In this document: positions 1-5,434 of the stretch, piece after piece
Numbering within the stretch: the first letter of the stretch is position 1
Layout: every line of letters begins with the position of its first letter
NCBI GenBank assembly: GCA_019416425.1
Contig: DXXK01000025.1
Span: forward strand, 1 to 6,790
Source: Bacteroidales bacterium
GTDB lineage: Bacteria; Bacteroidota; Bacteroidia; Bacteroidales; Muribaculaceae
Length of the DNA: 6,790 nucleotides
Reading direction: 5' to 3'
Program-made: the position numbers and the translations under genes
The notes under the pieces: generated by a model
Databases searched by the model: none
What the model was told of the DNA's origin: nothing
What the model saw: the letters and a program-made list of their open reading frames with translations, nothing else

Positions 1-82
1 CCCGCCGTGTCGTCGCCACCATCCTCTCATAAAGGATTGATCCGTCGCTGTTCCGAAGCCATAAGTTTTCGGGATGTACCAT
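1..82 (-). CDS. Possible 5' end of a leftward gene, cut by the window edge
   Basis: An open frame runs off the left edge on the minus strand. From the ATG at 82 it reads MVHPENLWLRNSDGSILYE..., which looks protein-like. A further in-frame ATG lies at 103, and the frame stays open back to a stop at 176-178. GC content falls sharply beyond about position 61, as expected near a gene start. I do not recognise the family from 27 residues, and I see no convincing TAnnTTTG box upstream. A competing reading is the end of a rightward gene (RRVVATILS, stop at 30-32), whose codons also have GC-rich third positions. Sequence to the left would decide. Confidence 0.3.
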   Translation of the reverse strand, partial: MVHPENLWLRNSDGSILYERMVATTRR

Positions 83-134
83 ACCATACAAAGAAGTATA
101 CATCAAAATGAACCTTTGATGGCTGAATTTGACA

Positions 135-169
135 TTTTGTACCTTCGACGGTCGAATTCCGGCACAAAA
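135..169. repeat. Interrupted dyad in the nhaD upstream region
   Basis: The outer arms TTTTGT (135-140) and ACAAAA (164-169) enclose a tight inner palindrome, TTCGAC-G-GTCGAA (144-156). CC/GG pairs (142-143 with 161-162) lie between them, and four bases (157-160) are unpaired. It lies about 100 bases upstream of the nhaD promoter and about 50 bases upstream of the possible leftward gene. It could be an operator or a transcribed hairpin. No U-rich tract follows on either strand, so a simple terminator is unlikely. Confidence 0.3.
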
Positions 170-245
170 CGGATACTACGAATGATGTTGAAAATTAGCT
201 GTCGCCGCCGGCATGCACATTTACAGAAATTTTTCTTTAATTAAA

Positions 246-277
246 TTAGGTTATACTGTTCCAAAGTATTAATTTTG
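246..277 (+). promoter_or_regulatory. Bacteroidetes-type promoter of nhaD
   Basis: The -7 box TAATTTTG (270-277) matches TAnnTTTG exactly. A 20-base spacer (250-269) separates it from TTAG (246-249), a 3-of-4 match to the -33 TTTG element. Transcription would start near 283-286, leaving a leader of about 60 bases before the ATG at 347. The spacing is the same as at the four other promoters in the window, which supports the call. Confidence 0.6.
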
Positions 278-292
278 TAAAAAATTAGAAAA

Positions 293-312
293 GAGGCAGC
301 CTTGGGCGCCTC
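293..312 (+). promoter_or_regulatory. GC-rich hairpin in the nhaD leader
   Basis: GAGGC (293-297) pairs with GCCTC (308-312), and GCC (299-301) with GGC (305-307). This gives eight base pairs with one bulged A (298) and a TTG loop. It begins about ten bases after the inferred transcription start in otherwise AT-rich DNA. No U-tract follows, so it is not a terminator. It may stabilise the mRNA or take part in leader regulation of the antiporter. I cannot match it to a known riboswitch class. Confidence 0.45.
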
Positions 313-346
313 GATGAATCAACCTTAAATGTAATACCGATTAGCG

Positions 347-1678
347 ATGATTGTAACATTATTGGTAATCTTTGTGCTGGGCTATGTGCTGATAGCCCTG
401 GAGCACATCCTGCACGTCAACAAGGCCACGTTCGCGTTGATAATGTGCGGACTCATGTGGGCGGTCTACGCTGTAAACGGCCACGACCCGAATCTGTCAG
501 GCGACTTGATCGAGGCTCTGGGCGACACGTGCGAGATCGTGATTTTCCTGATCGGAGCCATGACCATAGTGGAGCTGATCGACCGCTACGGCGGTTTTCG
601 CATCATGGTGGACAATATTCACGCCGGCAACAAACGCAAGCTGATGTGGATTCTTGCAGTCGTGGCTTTCTTTCTGTCGTCCGTGCTGGACAACATGACC
701 ACTACCATCATCATGGTTATGATGCTGCGCCGTATGCTCAGTGACCAGAAGGAACGGTGGCTCTTCGCCTGCATCATTGTCCTGGCCGCCAATGCCGGCG
801 GCGCATGGTCGCCCATCGGCGACATCACCACCATCATGCTGTGGATGAAGAATTATGTCTCGTCGGCTGACCTGATCGTCAACCTGTTCATACCATCGCT
901 GGTCTCGGTGGTGGTGCCCGTGCTCATCGCCTCGCGCATGATTCCCGCCACATCCGTCGAGCCACTTAATGAGAACGATTCCCGCGTGGGCTATGTGTTC
1001 TCCGACAATCACCGAGGACTATCCATCCTGATACTCTGCTGCGGCGTGGCCGGTCTACTGTTCGTACCGGTATTCAAGGCTACTACACATCTTCCGCCGT
1101 ACATGGGCATCCTGCTGTCGCTCGGAGCTCTCTGGCTCCTGACCGAGCTGCTGGTGCGCCACTATAATCTTGACGGCAAGATCGAAGGCCGCGTATCGCA
1201 GGTGATACGCAACATCGACATGACCACCATCCTCTTCTTCCTTGGCATCCTGATGGCTGTCGCCGCACTGAGCCAGGCCGGTATACTCTCTGACCTCGCC
1301 GAATGGCTCAACGAGAAATTCCATAGTGTTTACGTAATCAACGGCATCATCGGTGTGCTGTCGTCCATCGTCGACAACGTGCCGCTGGTGGCGGCGTGCA
1401 TGGAGATGTATCCTGTGGCCGACCCGGCCATGATAGCCTCCGCAGCCGATCCTACATATATGTCCTACTTCCTGGAGGACGGTCTGTTCTGGCATCTTCT
1501 CACATTCTGCGCCGGCGTGGGCGGCAGCCTGCTGATCATCGGCTCCGCAGCAGGAGTGGTAGCGATGGGTATCGAGAAGATTCCGTTCATGTGGTATGTG
1601 AAGCACATCACATGGCTCACATTCCTGGGCTATGTGGCCGGTATCGCCATGATCTGGCTCATGACCCTGATCCTGTAA
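347..1678 (+). CDS. nhaD: NhaD-type Na+/H+ antiporter
   Basis: This is an inner-membrane exchanger that would expel Na+ (in the family also Li+) in exchange for protons. The 443 residues are almost entirely hydrophobic, with roughly 12 predicted membrane segments and no cleavable signal peptide. Hallmarks of the NhaD branch of the ion transporter superfamily are present as two related half-motifs: SSVLDNMTTT (111-120) with AANAGGAWSPIGDITT (147-162), and SSIVDNVPLVAA (339-350) with CAGVGGSLLIIGSAAG (388-403). The aspartates of the two DN motifs (D115, D343) and D159 are candidate ion-binding residues. The length is normal for the family. The ATG at 347 is the first possible start after the promoter at 246-277, and no Shine-Dalgarno sequence is present, as is usual in Bacteroidetes. 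The gene appears to be monocistronic, ending at the dyad at 1708-1741. Substrate preference cannot be read from the sequence. Confidence 0.95.
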   Translation: MIVTLLVIFVLGYVLIALEHILHVNKATFALIMCGLMWAVYAVNGHDPNLSGDLIEALGDTCEIVIFLIGAMTIVELIDRYGGFRIMVDNIHAGNKRKLMWILAVVAFFLSSVLDNMTTTIIMVMMLRRMLSDQKERWLFACIIVLAANAGGAWSPIGDITTIMLWMKNYVSSADLIVNLFIPSLVSVVVPVLIASRMIPATSVEPLNENDSRVGYVFSDNHRGLSILILCCGVAGLLFVPVFKATTHLPPYMGILLSLGALWLLTELLVRHYNLDGKIEGRVSQVIRNIDMTTILFFLGILMAVAALSQAGILSDLAEWLNEKFHSVYVINGIIGVLSSIVDNVPLVAACMEMYPVADPAMIASAADPTYMSYFLEDGLFWHLLTFCAGVGGSLLIIGSAAGVVAMGIEKIPFMWYVKHITWLTFLGYVAGIAMIWLMTLIL

Positions 1679-1707
1679 TCCTTCCACTACAGGTCTGAAA
1701 ACATTTA

Positions 1708-1741
1708 AAGAGCCGGAACCCCGCAGCGAGTCCCGGCTCTT
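1708..1741. terminator. Bidirectional terminator between nhaD and xylB
   Basis: AAGAGCCGG (1708-1716) and CCGGCTCTT (1733-1741) form a perfect 9-bp stem around a 16-base loop. It sits 29 bases after the nhaD stop and 18 bases beyond the xylB stop. The A/T ends of the arms supply U residues after the stem in both directions: CTCTTATCATAT on the plus strand, and CTCTTTAAATGTTTT on the minus strand, which is the better tract. The convergent genes most likely share it. Confidence 0.8.
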
Positions 1742-1759
1742 ATCATATGTCATACGCTA

Positions 1760-3247
1760 TTATCCTGCGATTTCCTTCTCCAGGCACTCCTTCCAGCGGC
1801 GGTATGCCTCGATGTAGGGGGTGCGGTCGGCGGCTGGATGGATCTCCTCGATGGTCTTCAGTGTACTGAACGCCTCGTTGTTGTCCTTGTAGATGCCGGC
1901 GCCTATGCCTGCGCCCTTGGCCGCACCTGCGGCACCGTCGGTATCTACCAGATCGATAGTCGCTCCCGACACGGATGACAGCGTCTGACGGAACACGGGA
2001 CTCAGGAACATATTGGCATGACCCGCATGGATACGGCCGATCTCCAGACCGATCTGCTGCATGATCTCCATGCCGTAGTAGAAGGAGAACACTATACCTT
2101 CCTGCGCCGCACGGATTATGTGGTTGCGGTTGTGGATATTGAAGTTGATGCCGTGGATCGAACAGTTCACCTCGCGGTTCTGCAGCACGCGCTCCGCTCC
2201 GTTGCCGAACGGCAGAACCACCACGCCCTGCGAGCCGACCGGCACCTGCTCGGCCAGCACGTTCATGTCGGCATAGCTGATGCCCTGAGGCGCCACGTTC
2301 TTCTTTATCCATGAATTCAGGATTCCGGTACCGCTGATGCACGTCATCACGCCGATGCGGGGATTCTCGGCGGTATGGTTCACGTGCGCGAAGTTATTGA
2401 CGCGCGACAGCGGATCGTAATCCACCGTGCCGTTGATGCCGTACACCACACCCGACGTGCCTGCCGTGGAGGCAATCTCGCCTGGGTTGAACACATTCAG
2501 CGACAGCGCGTTGTTGGGCTGGTCACCTGCACGGTATGTCACCGGTGTACCCTCGGTCAGGCCAAGTTCCTTGGCCGCCTGTGCCGTGACGCGACCCTGT
2601 TCGGAGAATGTCGGCTTGATCTCGGGCAGCAGCTCGCGGTCTATGCCGAAATAATCCAGCAGGAAATCGGCCGGAGAATCGGTCTTGAAATCCCACAGCA
2701 TGTATTCCGACAGACCTTCGGGATTGGTGCAGATCTCGCCCGTAAGTTTCATGGCCACATAGTCTCCGGGGAGCATCACTTTATATATGCGTGCGAAGAG
2801 TTCCGGCTCGTTCTCCTTGACCCACCGCAATTTAGATGCGGTGAAGTTGCCGGGCGAGTTCAGCAGATGCGGCAGGCACTGCTCGGCTCCGAGTTCCTTG
2901 AAGGCCTTCTCGCCGAACGGCACGCCACGCGAGTCGCACCAGATGATGGCGTCGCGGATCACATCGCCTTTTCTGTCTATGGCCACCATTCCATGCATCT
3001 GGTAGCTTATGCCAATGGCCGCTATGTCGTGCGGATCGATATTCGACGAGCTTAGAATCGAGGCTGTCGTCTCCTTGATGTACTTCCACCAGTTTGCCGG
3101 ATCCTGCTCGGCCCAGCCAGGACGCAGCGCCTTGATCGGGGCCTCGCTCTTGGGGTAGAAATCCGACGCCACGCATTGACCGGTGGCGGCATCAACCAAT
3201 GCAGCCTTGACCGATGAACTTCCTATGTCATAACCTAACAGATACAT
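1760..3247 (-). CDS. xylB: Xylulokinase (FGGY carbohydrate kinase)
   Basis: It would phosphorylate D-xylulose with ATP to give D-xylulose 5-phosphate for the pentose phosphate pathway, in the cytoplasm. At 495 residues it has the normal family length and both FGGY domains. The N-terminal actin-like phosphate loop is GYDIGSSSVKAAL (5-17). The sugar-binding QMHG (83-86) and IWCDSRG (102-108) motifs are typical of xylulokinases. The catalytic aspartate is probably D242 in RAGDQPNNA. The C-terminal domain has STAGTSG (260-266), the HAGHANMF segment (408-415) and TDGAAGAAKGAGIGAG (436-451), the usual FGGY nucleotide-binding region. Another FGGY sugar is possible, but QMHG favours xylulose. No xylose isomerase or transporter gene lies in the window. 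It has its own promoter at 3316-3347, and an A7 run 8-14 bases before the ATG fits Bacteroidetes initiation without a Shine-Dalgarno sequence. Confidence 0.9.
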   Translation of the reverse strand: MYLLGYDIGSSSVKAALVDAATGQCVASDFYPKSEAPIKALRPGWAEQDPANWWKYIKETTASILSSSNIDPHDIAAIGISYQMHGMVAIDRKGDVIRDAIIWCDSRGVPFGEKAFKELGAEQCLPHLLNSPGNFTASKLRWVKENEPELFARIYKVMLPGDYVAMKLTGEICTNPEGLSEYMLWDFKTDSPADFLLDYFGIDRELLPEIKPTFSEQGRVTAQAAKELGLTEGTPVTYRAGDQPNNALSLNVFNPGEIASTAGTSGVVYGINGTVDYDPLSRVNNFAHVNHTAENPRIGVMTCISGTGILNSWIKKNVAPQGISYADMNVLAEQVPVGSQGVVVLPFGNGAERVLQNREVNCSIHGINFNIHNRNHIIRAAQEGIVFSFYYGMEIMQQIGLEIGRIHAGHANMFLSPVFRQTLSSVSGATIDLVDTDGAAGAAKGAGIGAGIYKDNNEAFSTLKTIEEIHPAADRTPYIEAYRRWKECLEKEIAG

Positions 3248-3275
3248 ATTCAGATTTTTTTGGGTAAATATTGAG

Positions 3276-3292
3276 ACCCCTTCTCATGGGGC
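3276..3292 (-). promoter_or_regulatory. Short hairpin in the xylB leader
   Basis: On the minus strand CCCC (3291-3288) pairs with GGGG (3280-3277), with an extra G-U pair at the base and a 7-base loop. It lies about 30 bases before the xylB start and about 15 bases after the inferred transcription start. The sequence that follows is A-rich rather than U-rich, so it is not a terminator for the HAD gene. A role in mRNA stability or leader control is possible but unproven. Confidence 0.3.
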
Positions 3293-3315
3293 TAAATTAA
3301 ATCCGTGTGGGGATA

Positions 3316-3347
3316 CAAAGTTACAAATTATATCCGTTTTACACAAC
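3316..3347 (-). promoter_or_regulatory. Bacteroidetes-type promoter of xylB
   Basis: On the minus strand the -7 box is TAACTTTG (3323-3316), an exact TAnnTTTG match. A 20-base spacer (3343-3324) separates it from GTTG (3347-3344), a 3-of-4 match to TTTG. The -33 element abuts the stop codon of the upstream HAD gene (3352-3350), so xylB can be transcribed independently. The predicted leader is about 60 bases. Confidence 0.65.
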
Positions 3348-3349
3348 TT

Positions 3350-4126
3350 CTATATGACTCTCAGTGCTTTCAGAGCCTTTTGAATACCATCGTCTGAGAC
3401 ATTGGAGGTGACGAGGTCGGCGTTTGCCTTCACCTGGTCCGAGGCGTTTCCCATGGCCACGCTTATGCCGGCCCTGCACAGCATCGGGATGTCATTGCCG
3501 CCGTCGCCGAAGGCGATGGTATTCTTCAGGTCGATGCCGAAATGTCCAGCCATCTTCTCTATACCCATGGCCTTGTCAACTCCCTTGCAGGTGATGTCGG
3601 CAAAGGTCGGGAACCATCTGTTGAATTCCAGTTGCGGGAAACGAGCCTTCAGCTCCGGATCGTCGCTTTCAGGGAAGAACGTCGTCATCTGGTAAACATC
3701 CAGATCCAGCATCGAGGTGAAATCAGTCGACGGTATCGGAGCGAGATTGAAATATTCCTGGAAACCCTTTACAAAATCCGCATTCCCATTAGCCACCCTC
3801 ATACCTTCCATGGTGATGAACAGGGCAGTGAGGCCTCGGTCAACACAGACCTTCGAGAAATCCCTGACGACTTCCTTGGGAATCGGCATAAGACTCACTG
3901 GAACATCATCGACCAGGCAGATGGCCCCGTTCAGGGTCACATAGCCGTCCACAACTTCCTTAGGCAGTCCGGGCAGCTCCACGATGGTGTGAGACCGTCC
4001 TGTAGCAATGAATATCTTGTTACCTCGAGCCTTGGCCTGGCGCAGCGCCTGCGTTGTCGATTCCGGAATCCGGTGTGTATTTATATCTATCAGGGTACCG
4101 TCTATGTCAAAAAACAGTGCTTTCAT
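3350..4126 (-). CDS. Cof-type HAD-IIB family phosphatase
   Basis: This is a cytoplasmic haloacid-dehalogenase-type hydrolase, probably acting on sugar phosphates or other small phosphorylated metabolites. The exact substrate cannot be predicted. Counting from the start chosen here (258 aa), motif I is FFDIDGT with the nucleophile and acid aspartates at 7 and 9. Motif II is ATGR (41-44), the motif III lysine is K181 in CKGVDKA, and motif IV is GDGGND (207-212). The segment between motifs II and III is the C2B cap that defines the IIB/Cof group. The frame also opens at a GTG at 4144 and an ATG at 4129. The GTG lies upstream of the transcription start inferred from the promoter at 4146-4177, so the ATG at 4126 or 4129 is more likely, and MKALFFDIDGT is the usual N-terminus. 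The kinase gene downstream might be functionally linked, but it has its own promoter. Confidence 0.9.
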   Translation of the reverse strand: MKALFFDIDGTLIDINTHRIPESTTQALRQAKARGNKIFIATGRSHTIVELPGLPKEVVDGYVTLNGAICLVDDVPVSLMPIPKEVVRDFSKVCVDRGLTALFITMEGMRVANGNADFVKGFQEYFNLAPIPSTDFTSMLDLDVYQMTTFFPESDDPELKARFPQLEFNRWFPTFADITCKGVDKAMGIEKMAGHFGIDLKNTIAFGDGGNDIPMLCRAGISVAMGNASDQVKANADLVTSNVSDDGIQKALKALRVI

Positions 4127-4164
4127 CATTCTTGCATTTATCACTCAAAATTAATCATTCTTGC
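4125..4164. repeat. 11-base direct repeat around the HAD gene start
   Basis: ATCATTCTTGC occurs at 4125-4135 and again at 4154-4164. One copy covers the HAD start codons and the other lies in the spacer of its promoter. The copies are 29 bases apart, start to start. This could be a paired protein-binding site or a small local duplication; chance is also possible. Confidence 0.35.
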
Positions 4165-4177
4165 GGGATTATGCAAA
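4146..4177 (-). promoter_or_regulatory. Consensus Bacteroidetes promoter of the HAD gene
   Basis: On the minus strand TTTG (4177-4174), a 20-base spacer (4173-4154) and TAATTTTG (4153-4146) match the Bacteroidetes consensus at every defined position. Transcription would start near 4137-4141. That puts a GTG at 4144 outside the mRNA and supports an ATG start at 4129 or 4126, with a leader of only about 10 bases. Confidence 0.75.
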
Positions 4178-4243
4178 TGAATGATATACTTGCGACTTAC
4201 CCCGTTTATGCCATACTTCCGTAAATACGAATAAATATACGAA

Positions 4244-4271
4244 CGAAGAGCTGCATTTACGCAACTCTTCG
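4244..4271 (-). terminator. Hairpin terminator after the cupin gene
   Basis: CGAAGAG (4244-4250) pairs with CTCTTCG (4265-4271), and inside that TGC (4252-4254) pairs with GCA (4261-4263). There is one mismatch and a 6-base loop. Read on the minus strand, it follows the cupin stop by about 40 bases and is succeeded by the T-rich TTCGTATATTTATT. It is the likely end of the cupin transcript and separates it from the HAD gene promoter. Confidence 0.6.
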
Positions 4272-4311
4272 CAAATTTAAGTCAACTTAAAATTAAACCT
4301 GAATCGACCTA

Positions 4312-4773
4312 TCACCACTTCACCGGGTCGGACAGAAGGTTGCCGTCATGTGCGTCCTCGGCGGTGAAGATGTTGCCTCGGTACTGGACACAGAGCATCA
4401 CAAGCGGCTGGGTGCCGTTGTTGCGGATGCAACGCTTACCGGCAGGAGCCACACGGACAACGGAACCCTCCTCAACCGGGAATACATTGCCGTCGACCTG
4501 GAACTCGCCTTTGCCTGAGATGAAGAAGTACAGTTCCTCGTGATTCTTATGTGTATGCAGGAATCCGGTTTCCTGACCCGGTGCGAACACCTGGAACGAG
4601 AACTCACCACCAGTGGCTCCTATAGCCTGGCCTCCGAAGACCTTGCCGGGAATCTTTACTTCCGGTCCGAGTTCCAGCACGTAATCCTTGATATCGGCAA
4701 GCTTGCCGATATTCACAGCGCTGAAACTCGCGCCGCTTTCGATTGTCTGAATCTGTTTCATATCGCTATCCAT
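4312..4773 (-). CDS. Small single-domain cupin protein
   Basis: This is a cytoplasmic single-domain cupin of 153 residues; its substrate is unknown. Cupin motif 1 is clear: GFLHTHKNHEELYFFISGKG (70-89), with H73, H75 and E79 or E80 as metal ligands. Motif 2 is GSVVRVAPAGKRCIRNNG (103-120). The histidine that normally supplies the fourth ligand is replaced by C115, so metal binding may be altered. The final tryptophan and the glycine-rich GGQAIGATGGEF (47-58) are further recognisable features. The start is the ATG at 4773, with a second ATG at 4761 also possible; both lie downstream of the inferred transcription start. It is divergent from the HxlR-family regulator gene and shares a 192-base gap with operator-like repeats, so it is probably that regulator's target. 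A binding or stress-related role seems more likely than a defined enzyme activity, but this is inference. Confidence 0.85.
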   Translation of the reverse strand: MDSDMKQIQTIESGASFSAVNIGKLADIKDYVLELGPEVKIPGKVFGGQAIGATGGEFSFQVFAPGQETGFLHTHKNHEELYFFISGKGEFQVDGNVFPVEEGSVVRVAPAGKRCIRNNGTQPLVMLCVQYRGNIFTAEDAHDGNLLSDPVKW

Positions 4774-4789
4774 GATTTGCTTCGTACTG

Positions 4790-4821
4790 CAAAATTACAT
4801 CATAAATGCACGCTTGTCAAG
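4790..4821 (-). promoter_or_regulatory. Promoter of the cupin gene
   Basis: On the minus strand the -7 box is TAATTTTG (4797-4790), an exact TAnnTTTG match. It follows a 20-base spacer and CTTG (4821-4818), a 3-of-4 match to TTTG. The same stretch contains TTGACA. Transcription would begin around 4781-4785, about 10 bases before the ATG. The -33 element directly abuts the first operator-like half-site (4822-4829). Confidence 0.65.
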
Positions 4822-4861
4822 AAGTTACTTTCAACTCCCATAGTAACCTTTTTATTACTAT
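4822..4861. promoter_or_regulatory. Operator-like cluster for the HxlR-family regulator
   Basis: Three half-sites of alternating orientation lie here: AAGTTACT (4822-4829), ATAGTAAC (4840-4847) and TTACTAT (4855-4861). The first two form GTTACT-N12-AGTAAC. The last two form a perfect 7-base inverted repeat, ATAGTAA-N8-TTACTAT. A fourth copy, AGTAACTT, overlaps the -7 box of the regulator gene (4937-4944). Operators of related HxlR-family regulators such as YodB are described as TACT/AGTA inverted repeats. Binding here would touch both divergent promoters, allowing target control and autoregulation. That the regulator binds these sites is inference. Confidence 0.6.
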
Positions 4862-4914
4862 TACAGATTTACAGCTGATTATGCATGTGTATTCTTCGAA
4901 AATATTTTCATTTA

Positions 4915-4946
4915 ATTGCATATAAACGTTTTTATGAGTAACTTTG
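4915..4946 (+). promoter_or_regulatory. Promoter of the HxlR-family regulator gene
   Basis: The -7 box TAACTTTG (4939-4946) is an exact TAnnTTTG match, with a 20-base spacer and ATTG (4915-4918) as a 3-of-4 -33 element. The box overlaps an AGTAACTT half-site (4937-4944), which suggests autorepression. Transcription would start near 4952-4955, giving a very short leader before the ATG at 4966. Confidence 0.65.
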
Positions 4947-4965
4947 CAAATAAAAGCATGGATGT

Positions 4966-5343
4966 ATGAAAAGAAAAGAGGTATCAAGTTCAATAATCGA
5001 GATATGTCCCATCCGTAACGTTGTGGCACGGTTCGGCGACAAGTGGTCGCTGCTGGTGTTGCTTGTGGTCAACAGCGAAGGGATCGTACGGTTCAATGAG
5101 CTGGGACGTATCATTCCCGACATATCCACCCGGGTACTGTCATCGACGCTCAGGACCCTCGAGGCCGACGGGCTCATCGACCGCAAGGTCTACGCCCAGG
5201 TACCTCCGAAAGTGGAATATTCACTGACCGACACCGGCAAGTCGCTCATTCCGCTGATCCGCCAACTCACCGAGTGGGCCCAGACAAACATGAAGACCGT
5301 CCTGACTCACCGCAAGCAATTCGAGAAATCCCAGACAAAATAA
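4966..5343 (+). CDS. HxlR-family winged-helix transcriptional regulator
   Basis: This is a cytoplasmic DNA-binding protein of 125 residues, the usual length for HxlR/YodB-type regulators, which act as dimers. The family pattern is complete: an N-terminal CPIRNVVARFGDKWSLLVL (14-32) and RFNELGRIIPDISTRVLSSTL (42-62), containing the recognition helix. Then come LEADGLIDRK (65-74) and the wing Y..VPPKVEYSLTDTGKSL (76-94). The single cysteine, C14, is at the conserved position that serves as a redox or electrophile sensor in characterised members such as YodB and HypR. No second cysteine is present, so any disulphide would have to be intermolecular through C14 or with a small thiol. It is divergent from the cupin gene, and both promoters flank or overlap AGTAA/TTACT half-sites. 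Its inducer is unknown. Confidence 0.93.
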   Translation: MKRKEVSSSIIEICPIRNVVARFGDKWSLLVLLVVNSEGIVRFNELGRIIPDISTRVLSSTLRTLEADGLIDRKVYAQVPPKVEYSLTDTGKSLIPLIRQLTEWAQTNMKTVLTHRKQFEKSQTK

Positions 5344-5349
5344 TCAACA

Positions 5350-5372
5350 CCCCTTATCCTCGAGGGAAAGGG
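5350..5372. terminator. Possible terminator between the regulator gene and the secreted-protein genes
   Basis: CCCTT (5351-5355) pairs with AAGGG (5368-5372), and inside it TCC (5357-5359) pairs with GGG (5364-5366), including one G-U pair, around a TCGA loop. It lies six bases after the regulator's stop. No U-run follows on the plus strand. The minus-strand continuation, GTGTTGATTATTTTG, is richer in T, so it may mainly end the leftward transcript. Confidence 0.35.
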
Positions 5373-5434
5373 CGACGTATTCCAGATCGGGGCTTGCAGA
5401 ATCAGGTCAACATTGATCTCCAGGGAAGCAGCGG

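Noticed and set aside
1..111. Plus-strand frames at the left edge, one ending at 30-32 and one at 109-111
   Set aside because: They are too short to identify. The minus-strand reading looks more protein-like, so only that was listed, at low confidence.
497..1753. Long antisense open frames within and after nhaD
   Set aside because: They are rich in histidine, aspartate and glutamine, have no recognisable domain, and lie wholly opposite a well-supported membrane protein gene. They are by-products of its GC-rich codon use.
2375..3055. 226-codon frame on the plus strand opposite xylB
   Set aside because: It is antisense to conserved kinase motifs, with no signal, domain or promoter of its own.
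3542..4180. 212-codon frame on the plus strand opposite the HAD gene
   Set aside because: It covers all HAD motifs in antisense and resembles no protein family. The HAD frame has a consensus promoter and this one does not.
4272..4279. A further TAAATTTG box on the minus strand
   Set aside because: It fits TAnnTTTG but has no -33 element at the proper distance, and its start point would fall within the terminator hairpin at 4244-4271.
4817..5186. Minus-strand frames across the cupin-hxlR gap and the start of hxlR
   Set aside because: They overlap both divergent promoters and the hxlR start. Their composition is AT-driven and not protein-like.
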